From: an uncultured Pelagibacteraceae bacterium | Lineage (GTDB): Bacteria; Pseudomonadota; Alphaproteobacteria; Pelagibacterales; Pelagibacteraceae | Assembly: GCA_902517615.1 (NCBI GenBank) | Contig: CABYCY010000002.1 | Span: 56,755 to 120,754 of the forward strand | Reading direction: 5' to 3' | DNA length: 64,000 bases | Shown: positions 49,832 to 58,708 of the stretch, piece by piece | Position numbering within the stretch: position 1 is the stretch's first letter | Layout: each line of letters starts with the position of its first letter | Made by a program: the position numbers and the translations under genes | Notes under the pieces: generated by a model | The model's database searches: none | What the model was told of the DNA's origin: nothing | Seen by the model: only the letters and a program-made list of their open reading frames with translations

Positions 49832-50458
49832 TTAAGGTTTTGGAATTTTAGCATCCTTATCCATAAAGCTGAAACCCTTAACAACAGCTTCACGTTGAGC
49901 TATTTCTAAATACCATCTAGATAAACTTTTATAATTCTTTAATCCAATATCGTGCCATTCATGTCGTGCCATCCATGGCCATGTAGCAATATCAGCAATT
50001 GTGTAATTAGATCCAGCAAGATATTTAGAATCTTTAAGTCTAGCATCTAATTCTCCATAAATTCTTTTGACAATTTTAAAATATCTTTCCTCACCAAAAT
50101 CACTTTTTCCAGGATTATAATGATGAAACTGATGATGTTGACCAATCATAGGACCTACGGTTCCCATTTGAGCCATTAGCCATTGATTAATAATTAGTCT
50201 ATGTTTTTTATCATAAAGTTTTCCACTTTTATCACCTAAAAACATCAATATTGCACCTGACTCGAATACACTTTCATTACTTTCATGATCTATGATCGCA
50301 GGGATCTTTCCAAAAGGGCTAATCTTCAAAAAGTCAGGCTTAAATTGTTCATCTTTTCCTAAATCAACTTTTGTGAGTTTGTATTCAAAACCAATTTCTT
50401 CAAGCATAATACTAATTTTCCATCCATTGGGAGTATTAGCAGAAAATAATTCTATCAT
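49832..50458 (-). CDS. Glutathione S-transferase family protein
   Basis: MIELFSANTPNGWKISIMLEEIGFEYKLTKVDLGKDEQFKPDFLKISPFGKIPAI; SNYTIADIATWPW. Confidence 0.92.
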   Translation of the reverse strand: MIELFSANTPNGWKISIMLEEIGFEYKLTKVDLGKDEQFKPDFLKISPFGKIPAIIDHESNESVFESGAILMFLGDKSGKLYDKKHRLIINQWLMAQMGTVGPMIGQHHQFHHYNPGKSDFGEERYFKIVKRIYGELDARLKDSKYLAGSNYTIADIATWPWMARHEWHDIGLKNYKSLSRWYLEIAQREAVVKGFSFMDKDAKIPKP

Positions 50459-51471
50459 TTTTTAATTCCAAGTCTTTCTTGCGCGACTTTAGATGTTGTT
50501 GTAAACTCAAATCTTAATTTTTCATCTGGTTTTGCATATTTAAAACAACCTCTTGCAGCTAACGCACCTTCATGAAAGCCAGAAAGAATTAATTTTAATT
50601 TACCTGGATAAGAGCAAATATCTCCAATAGCAAAAATACCATCAACATTCGTTTCAAAGTTTTCTGTATTTACTTCAACTGTTTTTTTATTGATATTTAA
50701 TCCCCAATTTAAAATAGGACCGAGTTGCATAATTAATCCAAAAAAACCAAGTATATAATCAGATTTAAGTTCTTTTATTTCTCCTTCATCATGTTTTATT
50801 TTTATAGTTTCGATATTTTTATTTCCACTTACAGAATCCATTTGATATTTTGTATATAAACTTAACTTTCCTTGATCATTTAAATCTTTTATTTTTTGAA
50901 CGCTTGATTCAGCTCCACTAAAACCATCTCTTCTATGAATTAAATTTACATTAGAAGTATTTGACAGCTCAATAGCCCAATCTAAAGCAGAGTCTCCACC
51001 TCCAAATATTGAAATTGTTTTAGCTTTAAAAATGGTTTTATCCTTAATTGAATAAAATAAAGTGCTACCTTCAAATTTTTCACAATCTTTCACTGAAAAT
51101 TTTCTTGGTTCAAATGAGCCTACACCTCCAGCAATAACAATAGCTGCTACATCAAACTCTTTACCGCTGTTTGTTTTAACGTGCCATCTATTTGCAGATT
51201 TTTTAAGTTTTTCAACTCTCTCATTTAAATGAAATTTAACATTAAATGGTTTAATTTGTTCTAAAAGATTATTAGTTAATTCCTCACCGGTACACTCGGG
51301 TATTGCTGGAATATCATAAATCGGTTTATCAGGATAAAGTTCGATACATTGTCCACCTACTTTATCTAAATTATCTACAATTTCACACTGAAGCCCTATT
51401 ATACCAAGTTGATGGGCACAAAATAAACCCGTTGGTCCTGCTCCAATAATTAGTACATCTGTTTTATTCAT
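50455..51471 (-). CDS. Ferredoxin--NADP reductase (thioredoxin-reductase-like)
   Basis: TDVLIIGAGPTGLFCAHQLGI; SIFGGGDSALDWAIEL; GIFAIGDICSYPGKLKLILSGFHEGALAA. Confidence 0.92.
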   Translation of the reverse strand: MNKTDVLIIGAGPTGLFCAHQLGIIGLQCEIVDNLDKVGGQCIELYPDKPIYDIPAIPECTGEELTNNLLEQIKPFNVKFHLNERVEKLKKSANRWHVKTNSGKEFDVAAIVIAGGVGSFEPRKFSVKDCEKFEGSTLFYSIKDKTIFKAKTISIFGGGDSALDWAIELSNTSNVNLIHRRDGFSGAESSVQKIKDLNDQGKLSLYTKYQMDSVSGNKNIETIKIKHDEGEIKELKSDYILGFFGLIMQLGPILNWGLNINKKTVEVNTENFETNVDGIFAIGDICSYPGKLKLILSGFHEGALAARGCFKYAKPDEKLRFEFTTTSKVAQERLGIKK

Positions 51472-51792
51472 TTAACATTGTTTTGATGGAATATTAACTT
51501 CTAGTCCATCTAAATCGTCTGAAACTGTAAGTTGGCAACTTAAACGACTATTACTTTTTGGTTCAAACGCCATATCTAACATATCTTCTTCACCATCCTC
51601 TTTTGCTGGTAGTTTATCTAACCACTCTTCATTAACATAGACATGACATGTGGCACACGCCATTCCTCCTCCACAATCAGCATCAATACCTGGAATATCG
51701 TTTTGAACTGCACCTTCCATCACTGTTAATCCATTTTGAACATCAATTGTATGAATTTTATTATCGTGAGTATTGTAAGTAATTTTTGCCAT
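51472..51792 (-). CDS. 2Fe-2S ferredoxin
   Basis: [17 protein letters not shown]...SRLSCQL. Confidence 0.95.
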   Translation of the reverse strand: MAKITYNTHDNKIHTIDVQNGLTVMEGAVQNDIPGIDADCGGGMACATCHVYVNEEWLDKLPAKEDGEEDMLDMAFEPKSNSRLSCQLTVSDDLDGLEVNIPSKQC

Positions 51793-51853
51793 AAGTTATA
51801 TATAGTTTCTTATCCAAATTGAGCAAGTATGTAAAATTATACTTAGTATATTT

Positions 51854-52855
51854 TTAAATATTTTGAGCTTGAGGTAGCTCTTTTTTTATAAAATAAGTCG
51901 TATCGTCTTTTTGTCTCATTAGAGCTGGAATAATTTCTTTATAAGCATCTATTAATCCATCATTAGGTCTTGGCAGCTGGTCTTTGATATGATTATGGAG
52001 TTTATCTAAATTATATGATGGAACTGTTGGAAACATATGATGTGTTAAATGATATTCCATCTTCCAATATAAAAAGCTTAATATTGGATTTAAATACATT
52101 TCACGCGATGTAAGCCTATGATCTTTTATGTTTCTAGCTAACCCTGCGTGTTGAGTGAATGCAACAAGTTTATGTAATGTTTTTCCATAATATTGTGGCA
52201 ATAAAAAATAAAGCATTGGCATCCAAGAAGAAGCTAATACCGACCATAGAATAGTTGTTAACCATATCATAACGTAAATTCTAGAATTAAATATTGCTTT
52301 AGTTTGTGCATTTTCTGGAATGCTATCTTGCATAACTTTTGTTTTAACTCCAAAAGCATGTTGAATAATTTCAAATGAAATATGTTTTTTAAAAAATATT
52401 AAATCTAAAAAGGGAACAATATTTATAATTAATCTTTTTGGTGTTTCTTTTAAATCATTTCCATATTCAATTTCATGATCAAAAGGATTTTCTGTTGAAT
52501 AAGTATTGCCATGATGAACAAAATGTGTGAATCTCCATCTTATTGGTTCGAAATTTGCCATGTAAGAAGAGATGTAATAAAAAAATTCGTTTAAAAATTT
52601 TGATTGAAAGGCAGTTTTGTGTCCAGTTTCATGCCATAAAGGATTAGAGAAAGAATAAATATTTCCATAAACTAAAAACCAAAATACTGACCACCAAGTT
52701 CCCCAAGTCTGATAAGCAAAGACTCCTGTTAATAATAATAATCCAAAAAAAATTGAAACATGTTTAAGTCCTTTTAAATCAGATTTTCTTGAAAGCTCTT
52801 TTAGCACTTCTTTATCAACTTGGCATTTGTGCCACTTTTCTAATTTAACATCCAT
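51854..52855 (-). CDS. Membrane fatty acid desaturase family protein
   Basis: His boxes HETGH, HFVHHGNT, EYHLTHHMFP. Confidence 0.9.
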   Translation of the reverse strand: MDVKLEKWHKCQVDKEVLKELSRKSDLKGLKHVSIFFGLLLLTGVFAYQTWGTWWSVFWFLVYGNIYSFSNPLWHETGHKTAFQSKFLNEFFYYISSYMANFEPIRWRFTHFVHHGNTYSTENPFDHEIEYGNDLKETPKRLIINIVPFLDLIFFKKHISFEIIQHAFGVKTKVMQDSIPENAQTKAIFNSRIYVMIWLTTILWSVLASSWMPMLYFLLPQYYGKTLHKLVAFTQHAGLARNIKDHRLTSREMYLNPILSFLYWKMEYHLTHHMFPTVPSYNLDKLHNHIKDQLPRPNDGLIDAYKEIIPALMRQKDDTTYFIKKELPQAQNI

Positions 52856-52861
52856 AAATAT

Positions 52862-52892
52862 AAAATTATGTATAATAACTATACATAATTTT
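52862..52892 (-). promoter_or_regulatory. Perfect 13-bp inverted repeat immediately upstream of desaturase start
   Basis: AAAATTATGTATA-ATAAC-TATACATAATTTT, 6 nt from the ATG at 52855 (minus strand). Confidence 0.55.
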
Positions 52893-52901
52893 AATAAAGG
52901 T

Positions 52902-52940
52902 AAAAAAAAAGGGCAAGTACAAAATTGTACCTGCCCTTAA
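52902..52940 (-). terminator. Rho-independent terminator of proteorhodopsin gene
   Basis: Minus strand AAGGGCAGGTACAATTTTGTACTTGCCCTTTTTTTTT. Confidence 0.93.
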
Positions 52941-52957
52941 TTTAAATTTTAGCTAAG

Positions 52958-53731
52958 TTACTTAGCTCTTCTTCCGCTTGAACTAGTTGCAGCAGCCCAG
53001 ATTACTAGACCAAATGCAATTTTGTTAATGAAGTCAGCTAAGTTATAAACGACGTTTAGTGAGTCAGCGTCTACTCCACCAGTTAAGTAACCAAATACAT
53101 AACCTAATGGGTAAATTGCCCAACCTACAGTAACGATCATTCTCATAGCACCAAATGCAGTTACAAGAGATTTGTTACCACTTTTCGATGCAGCTTTTCC
53201 AGCTTCACCTGAGAATACTTCATAAAGAATGTATACCCAACCTGCCATTCCGATAATGAAACCAAGTGTAGCATTAATATAACCTGCTTCACCTAAGTAT
53301 CCACCGATTAGCATCACTAATGAACCAATCAACAATCTCCAGAACATTCCAGAGTTTGCTTTACCAATAGCTGCTAGAATTAAATAGAATTCTACCATCT
53401 GTAAAGGCACAGTGATTAACCAGTCAATGTATCTGTAAACAGTTGGCGAGTCTCCAGTAGAAACCCATACTTCTCTCATGTACATGTAGTGTATGAATGC
53501 AATACCAGTTACTAAACCAGCAACAATAACTGATGTTCTCCAGCCTGATGCGACATTGCCTGCTTCCATGAAAAAGAAAGCAGTAGCTGCTAACATTCCC
53601 ATAGAGATAACCCAAAATGAAATTCCTACGAAGTCATCTTGCATCAACATCGTTGCGTCTGCTGCAATAGCTATGCCTGAAAAACCTATTAAGGCCATAG
53701 CTGCTAAAGCAAACAATTTAAGTTTTTTCAT
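52958..53731 (-). CDS. Proteorhodopsin, predicted blue-absorbing (Gln at tuning position 105)
   Basis: YRYIDWLITVPLQMVEFYLILAAIGK; GVDADSLNVVYNLADFINKIAFGLVIW with retinal Lys. Confidence 0.97.
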   Translation of the reverse strand: MKKLKLFALAAMALIGFSGIAIAADATMLMQDDFVGISFWVISMGMLAATAFFFMEAGNVASGWRTSVIVAGLVTGIAFIHYMYMREVWVSTGDSPTVYRYIDWLITVPLQMVEFYLILAAIGKANSGMFWRLLIGSLVMLIGGYLGEAGYINATLGFIIGMAGWVYILYEVFSGEAGKAASKSGNKSLVTAFGAMRMIVTVGWAIYPLGYVFGYLTGGVDADSLNVVYNLADFINKIAFGLVIWAAATSSSGRRAK

Positions 53732-53937
53732 AAAAAACTCCCTCTTCGTTAGTTTTTATTAGTTTATATAAACTAGACTTAGGTTTCCCTAAATCAATTC
53801 GTGGTTAAATAGCAAATTAAATTAGATAAATGAAGACTTAATTGCGACTTATTCTCATTGATTTTACTTAATTTTTAAAATTAAATACAATTTAAAAGTT
53901 AAAAATCAAAAAAAACATAGAAATCGAATCAAATTAT

Positions 53938-55839
53938 ATGTCTAAAAAATTTCAAGAAATTTATGATCTTTCAATAAAAAATCCTGAAAATTTTTGGCAA
54001 GAAGCATCGGAAGATATCTTTTGGTTTAAAAAACCAACAAAAATTTTGAATAAATCTAACCCCCCTTTCTATAAATGGTTTGAAGATGGAGTTACAAACA
54101 CATGTTATAATGCTTTAGACATCCACATAGATCAAGGAAGAGGAAAAAAAACTGCATTAATTTATGATAGTCCTATCACAGGTAACAAAAGTAAGTTTAC
54201 TTATGAGGAATTGAAATTAAAAGTTTCAAAATTTGCTGGTGCATTGAAGTCTCAAGGGACAAATAAAGGTGATCGTGTAATTATTTACATGCCAATGATA
54301 CCTGAAGCAGTGATTGCAATGCTTGCGTGTGCAAGAATAGGTGCAATCCACTCGGTAGTATTTGGGGGTTTTGCCTCAAATGAGTTAGCAAGCAGAATTG
54401 ATGATAGTAAAGCAAAAATATTAGTTACAGCATCATGTGGTTTTGAACCAGGAAGAACAGTTGAGTACAAGCCATTAGTAGATGAAGCAGTAAAAATAGC
54501 TGATCATAAAATTGAAAAGATGATTTTATTTCAAAGACCTGGTCATGAGGTCAATTTAAAAGCTCCGAATGAAGTTAGTTGGGAGCAAGTTGTCTCTAAT
54601 GCTAAAGATACTGATTGTGTAGAAATGAATTCAAATGAGTTTTCTTACATTCTGTATACATCTGGAACTACTGGAACCCCTAAAGGTATAGTTAGAGATA
54701 TTGGCGGACATATTGTTGCTCTTAAATGGACTATGAAAAATATCTATAATATAGATGTAGATGATATCTGGTGGTCAGCTAGTGATATTGGATGGATAGT
54801 TGGACACTCTTATATTGTTTATGCCCCATTATTCAAAGGATGTACTACAGTTTTATTTGAAGGAAAACCTGTGGGCACTCCAGATGCTGGTGCCTTTTGG
54901 AAAATTATTTCAGATTATAAAGTAAAATCATTATTTACTGCACCGACAGCATTTAGAGCAATAAAGAAAGAAGATCCAGATGGTAAATTTTTTTCTAAAT
55001 ATGATCTAAGCAGTTTTGAAAGCTTGTTTCTGGCAGGAGAAAGAGCTGATCCTGATACTATAAAATGGGCTGAAAATTTACTCAAAGTGCCTGTTATTGA
55101 TCATTGGTGGCAAACAGAGACTAGTTGGGCAATAAGCTCAAATTGTACTGGTATTGAAATGATGGAAACAAAATATGGTTCAGCTTGCAAGGCTGTCCCT
55201 GGATATGATGTAAAAATTATTAAGCCAGACCAGTCTTTAGCAAAGCCAAATGAAATGGGAGATATTGTTGTGAAACTACCATTGCCTCCAGGAACATTCC
55301 CAACATTATGGAATGCAGACCAAAGATACAGAGAAAATTACATGACTAACTATAATGGATATTACCAAACATACGATGCAGGTCACATCGATGAAGATGG
55401 TTACATTTGGATTATGTCTAGAACTGATGACATTATAAATGTTGCTGGTCATAGATTGTCAACTGGTGCAATAGAAGAAGTGCTTTCAGAACATCAATCA
55501 GTTGCTGAATGTGCTGTGCTTGGTATTGCTGACAAATTAAAAGGTCAATTGCCAATTGGCTTGGTGGTTCTAAAGTCTGGTGTTGATAAAGATAATGATA
55601 CTATATCAAAAGAATGCGTTCAAATGGTTAGAGATAAAATTGGTCCTGTTGCAGCATTTAAAGTGGTTATTGTTATTAAAAGATTACCAAAAACAAGATC
55701 AGGAAAAATTTTAAGAGGAACAATAAGAAAAATTGCAGATAATGTTGAATATAAAATTCCACCAACAATAGATGATCCAGAAATTTTAACGGAGATTAAG
55801 GAAGATTTAATTCAACATAAAATTTTAAATAATGGTTAA
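53938..55839 (+). CDS. prpE: Propionyl-CoA synthetase-like acyl-CoA synthetase
   Basis: YILYTSGTTGTPKGIVRDIGGHIVALKWTM; VFGGFASNELASRIDDSKAK; RLPKTRSGKILRGTIRKIAD. Confidence 0.88.
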   Translation: MSKKFQEIYDLSIKNPENFWQEASEDIFWFKKPTKILNKSNPPFYKWFEDGVTNTCYNALDIHIDQGRGKKTALIYDSPITGNKSKFTYEELKLKVSKFAGALKSQGTNKGDRVIIYMPMIPEAVIAMLACARIGAIHSVVFGGFASNELASRIDDSKAKILVTASCGFEPGRTVEYKPLVDEAVKIADHKIEKMILFQRPGHEVNLKAPNEVSWEQVVSNAKDTDCVEMNSNEFSYILYTSGTTGTPKGIVRDIGGHIVALKWTMKNIYNIDVDDIWWSASDIGWIVGHSYIVYAPLFKGCTTVLFEGKPVGTPDAGAFWKIISDYKVKSLFTAPTAFRAIKKEDPDGKFFSKYDLSSFESLFLAGERADPDTIKWAENLLKVPVIDHWWQTETSWAISSNCTGIEMMETKYGSACKAVPGYDVKIIKPDQSLAKPNEMGDIVVKLPLPPGTFPTLWNADQRYRENYMTNYNGYYQTYDAGHIDEDGYIWIMSRTDDIINVAGHRLSTGAIEEVLSEHQSVAECAVLGIADKLKGQLPIGLVVLKSGVDKDNDTISKECVQMVRDKIGPVAAFKVVIVIKRLPKTRSGKILRGTIRKIADNVEYKIPPTIDDPEILTEIKEDLIQHKILNNG

Positions 55840-56164
55840 AACATATTTATTTCTTGCGGGTGCAGTATTTTTTGAAGTTGCTGGTACAATGTTATTACCT
55901 GTAACTCAAAATTTTACAAAACTAATCCCAACAGCTGCTCTTGCATTCTTTTATCTTTGTGCTTTCTATTTGTTAACTTTTGTAGCAGATAAGATTCCTA
56001 TCGCTATTATGTATGCAACATGGAGTGGTCTTGGAATATTTACTATTGCAATCCTAGGTTATATATTCTTTAAACAAACTTTAGCTTGGCAAGCAATATT
56101 AGGACTATTCTTAATCGTAATTGGTGTGATACTTGTAAATAGTTTTACCGGAAAGCTCAGCTAA
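55832..56164 (+). CDS. SMR/EmrE-like small multidrug transporter family protein
   Basis: AGAVFFEVAGTMLLP; IPIAIMYATWSGLGIFTIAILGYIFFKQTLAWQAILGLFLIVIGVILVN. Confidence 0.82.
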   Translation: MVKTYLFLAGAVFFEVAGTMLLPVTQNFTKLIPTAALAFFYLCAFYLLTFVADKIPIAIMYATWSGLGIFTIAILGYIFFKQTLAWQAILGLFLIVIGVILVNSFTGKLS

Positions 56165-57464
56165 ACTGTAAAGGTTTTCCATCAGGATCACCTAAAATTT
56201 TTCCGTCCTTCATTTTAATTTTTCCTGCAATTATTGTATGGGTAGGTGTTCCTTTAAATTCAAATCCATTAAACGGTGTCCAGCCACATTTACTCTCAAT
56301 ATTTTCATTTTTAATCTCGATAGTTTTGTTCATATCAACAATTGTAAAATCAGCATCATAACCTTCTTTAATAAATCCTTTATTCTTAATTCCAAAAATC
56401 TTAACTGGATTTTCACATACAAAATTAATTAATTGATTTAATGTAAGTTTGCCATCATTGACGTGGTTTAACATTACAGGCATTAATGTTTGAACTCCTG
56501 GCATACCTGAAGGAGTATTTGGATATACTTTATCTTTATTTACTTTTAAATGTGGGGCGTGATCAGAGCCGATTGTATCATTAAAGTTATTTCTAACTCC
56601 ATACCATAATCTGTCATAATGAGATTTATCTCTTAAAGGTGGATTCATTTGTGCATAAGTTCCAAGTTTGTCATAACAGTCTGGTGCATAAAGAGTTAAA
56701 TGCTGAGGAGTAATCTCAAAAGTTATATTTCCCTTATGTTGAGATAAAAAATCAATTTCTTCTTTTGTTGTAATATGAAGCACATGAGCTTTTTTATTAT
56801 GCTTTTCTGCAATTCTTACAATCCTTCTCGTAGACGCTATTGCGCATTCTACACTTCTCCATACTGGATGGGTATGAACATCTCCCTCTTTAATTAATTT
56901 TTTGTTAACTTTTAAAATTGCCTCATCTTCTGAATGAACAGCAACAACTTTTGATGCATTTTGAAAAACCTTATCTATATCATCTTCTTCAGCAACCAGC
57001 AGGTTACCAGTTGAAGATCCTGCAAAAAGTTTAATTCCACAACATCCTTCTAAACCCTCTAAACTCGCTAAATCATCTGCATTATCTGCTGTAGCACCGA
57101 AATAAAAAGCATAATTGCTGTACATTCTATTTTTAGCGAGATCTAATTTTCTTTGAAACTCTTTCATATTTGATGTTGGTGGATTAGTATTTGGCATTTC
57201 AAATACACTTGTAATTCCTCCAGCTATAGCTGCTCTACTTCCTGAGTGAAGATCTTCTGTATCCGTTGATCCTGGTTCTCTAAAATGTGTTTGCGTATCT
57301 ATGCATCCAGGTAATACTGTATGGTCTTCTGCATTTATTGTCTCTTTAGCTTCCTCTGAAATTTGTCCAATCTGTTGAATTTTTCCATCTTTTAAAGCAA
57401 CATCAACATCTTTTAATTCACCATCAATATAACATTGTCCGTTTTTAATTATAAGATCTAACAT
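56157..57464 (-). CDS. Dihydroorotase-family amidohydrolase
   Basis: VLPGCIDTQTHFREPG; GSDHAPH; MPGVQTLMPVML. Confidence 0.88.
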   Translation of the reverse strand: MLDLIIKNGQCYIDGELKDVDVALKDGKIQQIGQISEEAKETINAEDHTVLPGCIDTQTHFREPGSTDTEDLHSGSRAAIAGGITSVFEMPNTNPPTSNMKEFQRKLDLAKNRMYSNYAFYFGATADNADDLASLEGLEGCCGIKLFAGSSTGNLLVAEEDDIDKVFQNASKVVAVHSEDEAILKVNKKLIKEGDVHTHPVWRSVECAIASTRRIVRIAEKHNKKAHVLHITTKEEIDFLSQHKGNITFEITPQHLTLYAPDCYDKLGTYAQMNPPLRDKSHYDRLWYGVRNNFNDTIGSDHAPHLKVNKDKVYPNTPSGMPGVQTLMPVMLNHVNDGKLTLNQLINFVCENPVKIFGIKNKGFIKEGYDADFTIVDMNKTIEIKNENIESKCGWTPFNGFEFKGTPTHTIIAGKIKMKDGKILGDPDGKPLQFS

Positions 57465-57507
57465 TTTGAGAAATTGTTATTATATTACATTCTATAATTA
57501 ATCAATT

Positions 57508-58398
57508 ATGAATATTAAAAACGTTTACATTTTAGATAATAGAGCAATTCTTTATATTAATGGAGATGATGCAAAAGAATTTCTTCAAAATCTTATTAGT
57601 AACGACATAAACAAAGTAAGTGATGTAAATAGTTGTTTTAGTTCATTGCTTACTCCTCAAGGTAAATTTTTGTATGAATTTATAATTGTAAAACATAAAT
57701 CAGGATATCTTATAGATTGTGAAAAACCTCAAGCAGAGGAGTTGTTCAAACAATTAAGTCTATATAAGCTTAGATCAAAAGTTGAAATTCTTAATCTTAG
57801 CAATGAATTTGTTGTGGCTGCATTTTCTCCTGAAAAATTCTTAACCTTTAGTGAATCAAAAGATGAAATTGGATTTACTATTAAATATAGAGAAGATCCA
57901 ATTTTTTTAGACCCAAGAAATAAACAACTAGGTGCTAGATTAATTATTAATTTAGAAAAACTTTATTTGTCTTTAAAAAAACTTGATCTTCATGATGCTG
58001 ATCTTAAAGAATATTATTCATTAAGTCATAGACTTGGAATAGTTCCAAAGGATTTGAACAAGTTACAAGACAAATTGTTTGGGATTGAGTGTAATTTTGA
58101 GGAATTAAATGGAATTGATTTCAAAAAAGGTTGTTATGTTGGCCAAGAAAATACCGCACGAATTAAATTAAAGAACAAGCTTTTAAAAAGATTACTTCCA
58201 ATAAATGTAATAAATGGAAAATTATATGAAGGTGAAAGTATTTATAATAATGAAATTGAAATAGGTAAGGTTTTAATCGATAGCGAGTATCCTTTTGCTT
58301 TAATTAAATACTTAAACGAAAACTTTGATGAAAAAGCAAATTTTAAAACTAAAGAAGCTTCAATAAATATCAAGAAACCCGATTGGATAAAAAACTAA
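57508..58398 (+). CDS. ygfZ: Folate-binding YgfZ/IbaG-associated (GcvT-like) protein
   Basis: ILYINGDDAKEFLQNLISNDINKV; GIDFKKGCYVGQENTARIK. Confidence 0.9.
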   Translation: MNIKNVYILDNRAILYINGDDAKEFLQNLISNDINKVSDVNSCFSSLLTPQGKFLYEFIIVKHKSGYLIDCEKPQAEELFKQLSLYKLRSKVEILNLSNEFVVAAFSPEKFLTFSESKDEIGFTIKYREDPIFLDPRNKQLGARLIINLEKLYLSLKKLDLHDADLKEYYSLSHRLGIVPKDLNKLQDKLFGIECNFEELNGIDFKKGCYVGQENTARIKLKNKLLKRLLPINVINGKLYEGESIYNNEIEIGKVLIDSEYPFALIKYLNENFDEKANFKTKEASINIKKPDWIKN

Positions 58399-58402
58399 TT
58401 TC

Positions 58403-58564
58403 TTATTTAAATAAATAAACAATCATTAAGATTATAAAAACTACAATAATCCAAATACTGAGATTTTTAAGAAATTGCTTTAATTGAGAATTTGATTGTA
58501 AAAAACTTGGAAGAACTAAAAGCAAAACCCCAACCATAAATATTACTGAAAGTAATTTATCCAT
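58403..58564 (-). CDS. Small (53 aa) two-TM membrane protein
   Basis: MDKLLSVIFMVGVLLLVLPSFLQSNSQLKQFLKNLSIWIIVVFIILMIVYLFK*; below ORF-track cutoff. Confidence 0.55.
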   Translation of the reverse strand: MDKLLSVIFMVGVLLLVLPSFLQSNSQLKQFLKNLSIWIIVVFIILMIVYLFK

Positions 58565-58588
58565 CAAAAACTCCTATATAAAATTCAT

Positions 58589-58618
58589 TTTGGTGCGGTC
58601 GGAGAGACTCGAACTCTC
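58589..58618 (-). repeat. 30-bp direct repeat copy 1: displaced tRNA-Leu 3' end (putative att site)
   Basis: TTTGGTGCGGTCGGAGAGACTCGAACTCTC identical to 60171-60200. Confidence 0.9.
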
Positions 58619-58708
58619 TGGAGAATAACCTTTTAATCGCAAATTTAAATATTAATTTAATAATACAACCAAACTTGAGCGCAATCTCAGCACAGTCAGA
58701 AAAATTAT

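Noticed and set aside
52862-52892. Second terminator between proteorhodopsin and the desaturase
   Set aside because: Stem is purely AT-rich and lacks a T-tract; the GC-rich hairpin at 52902-52940 already serves as terminator. Reported instead as a leader element.
58592-58699. Second functional tRNA at copy 1 of the 30-bp repeat
   Set aside because: Only the T-arm/acceptor 3' half is intact; no matching 5' acceptor strand, D-arm or anticodon arm.
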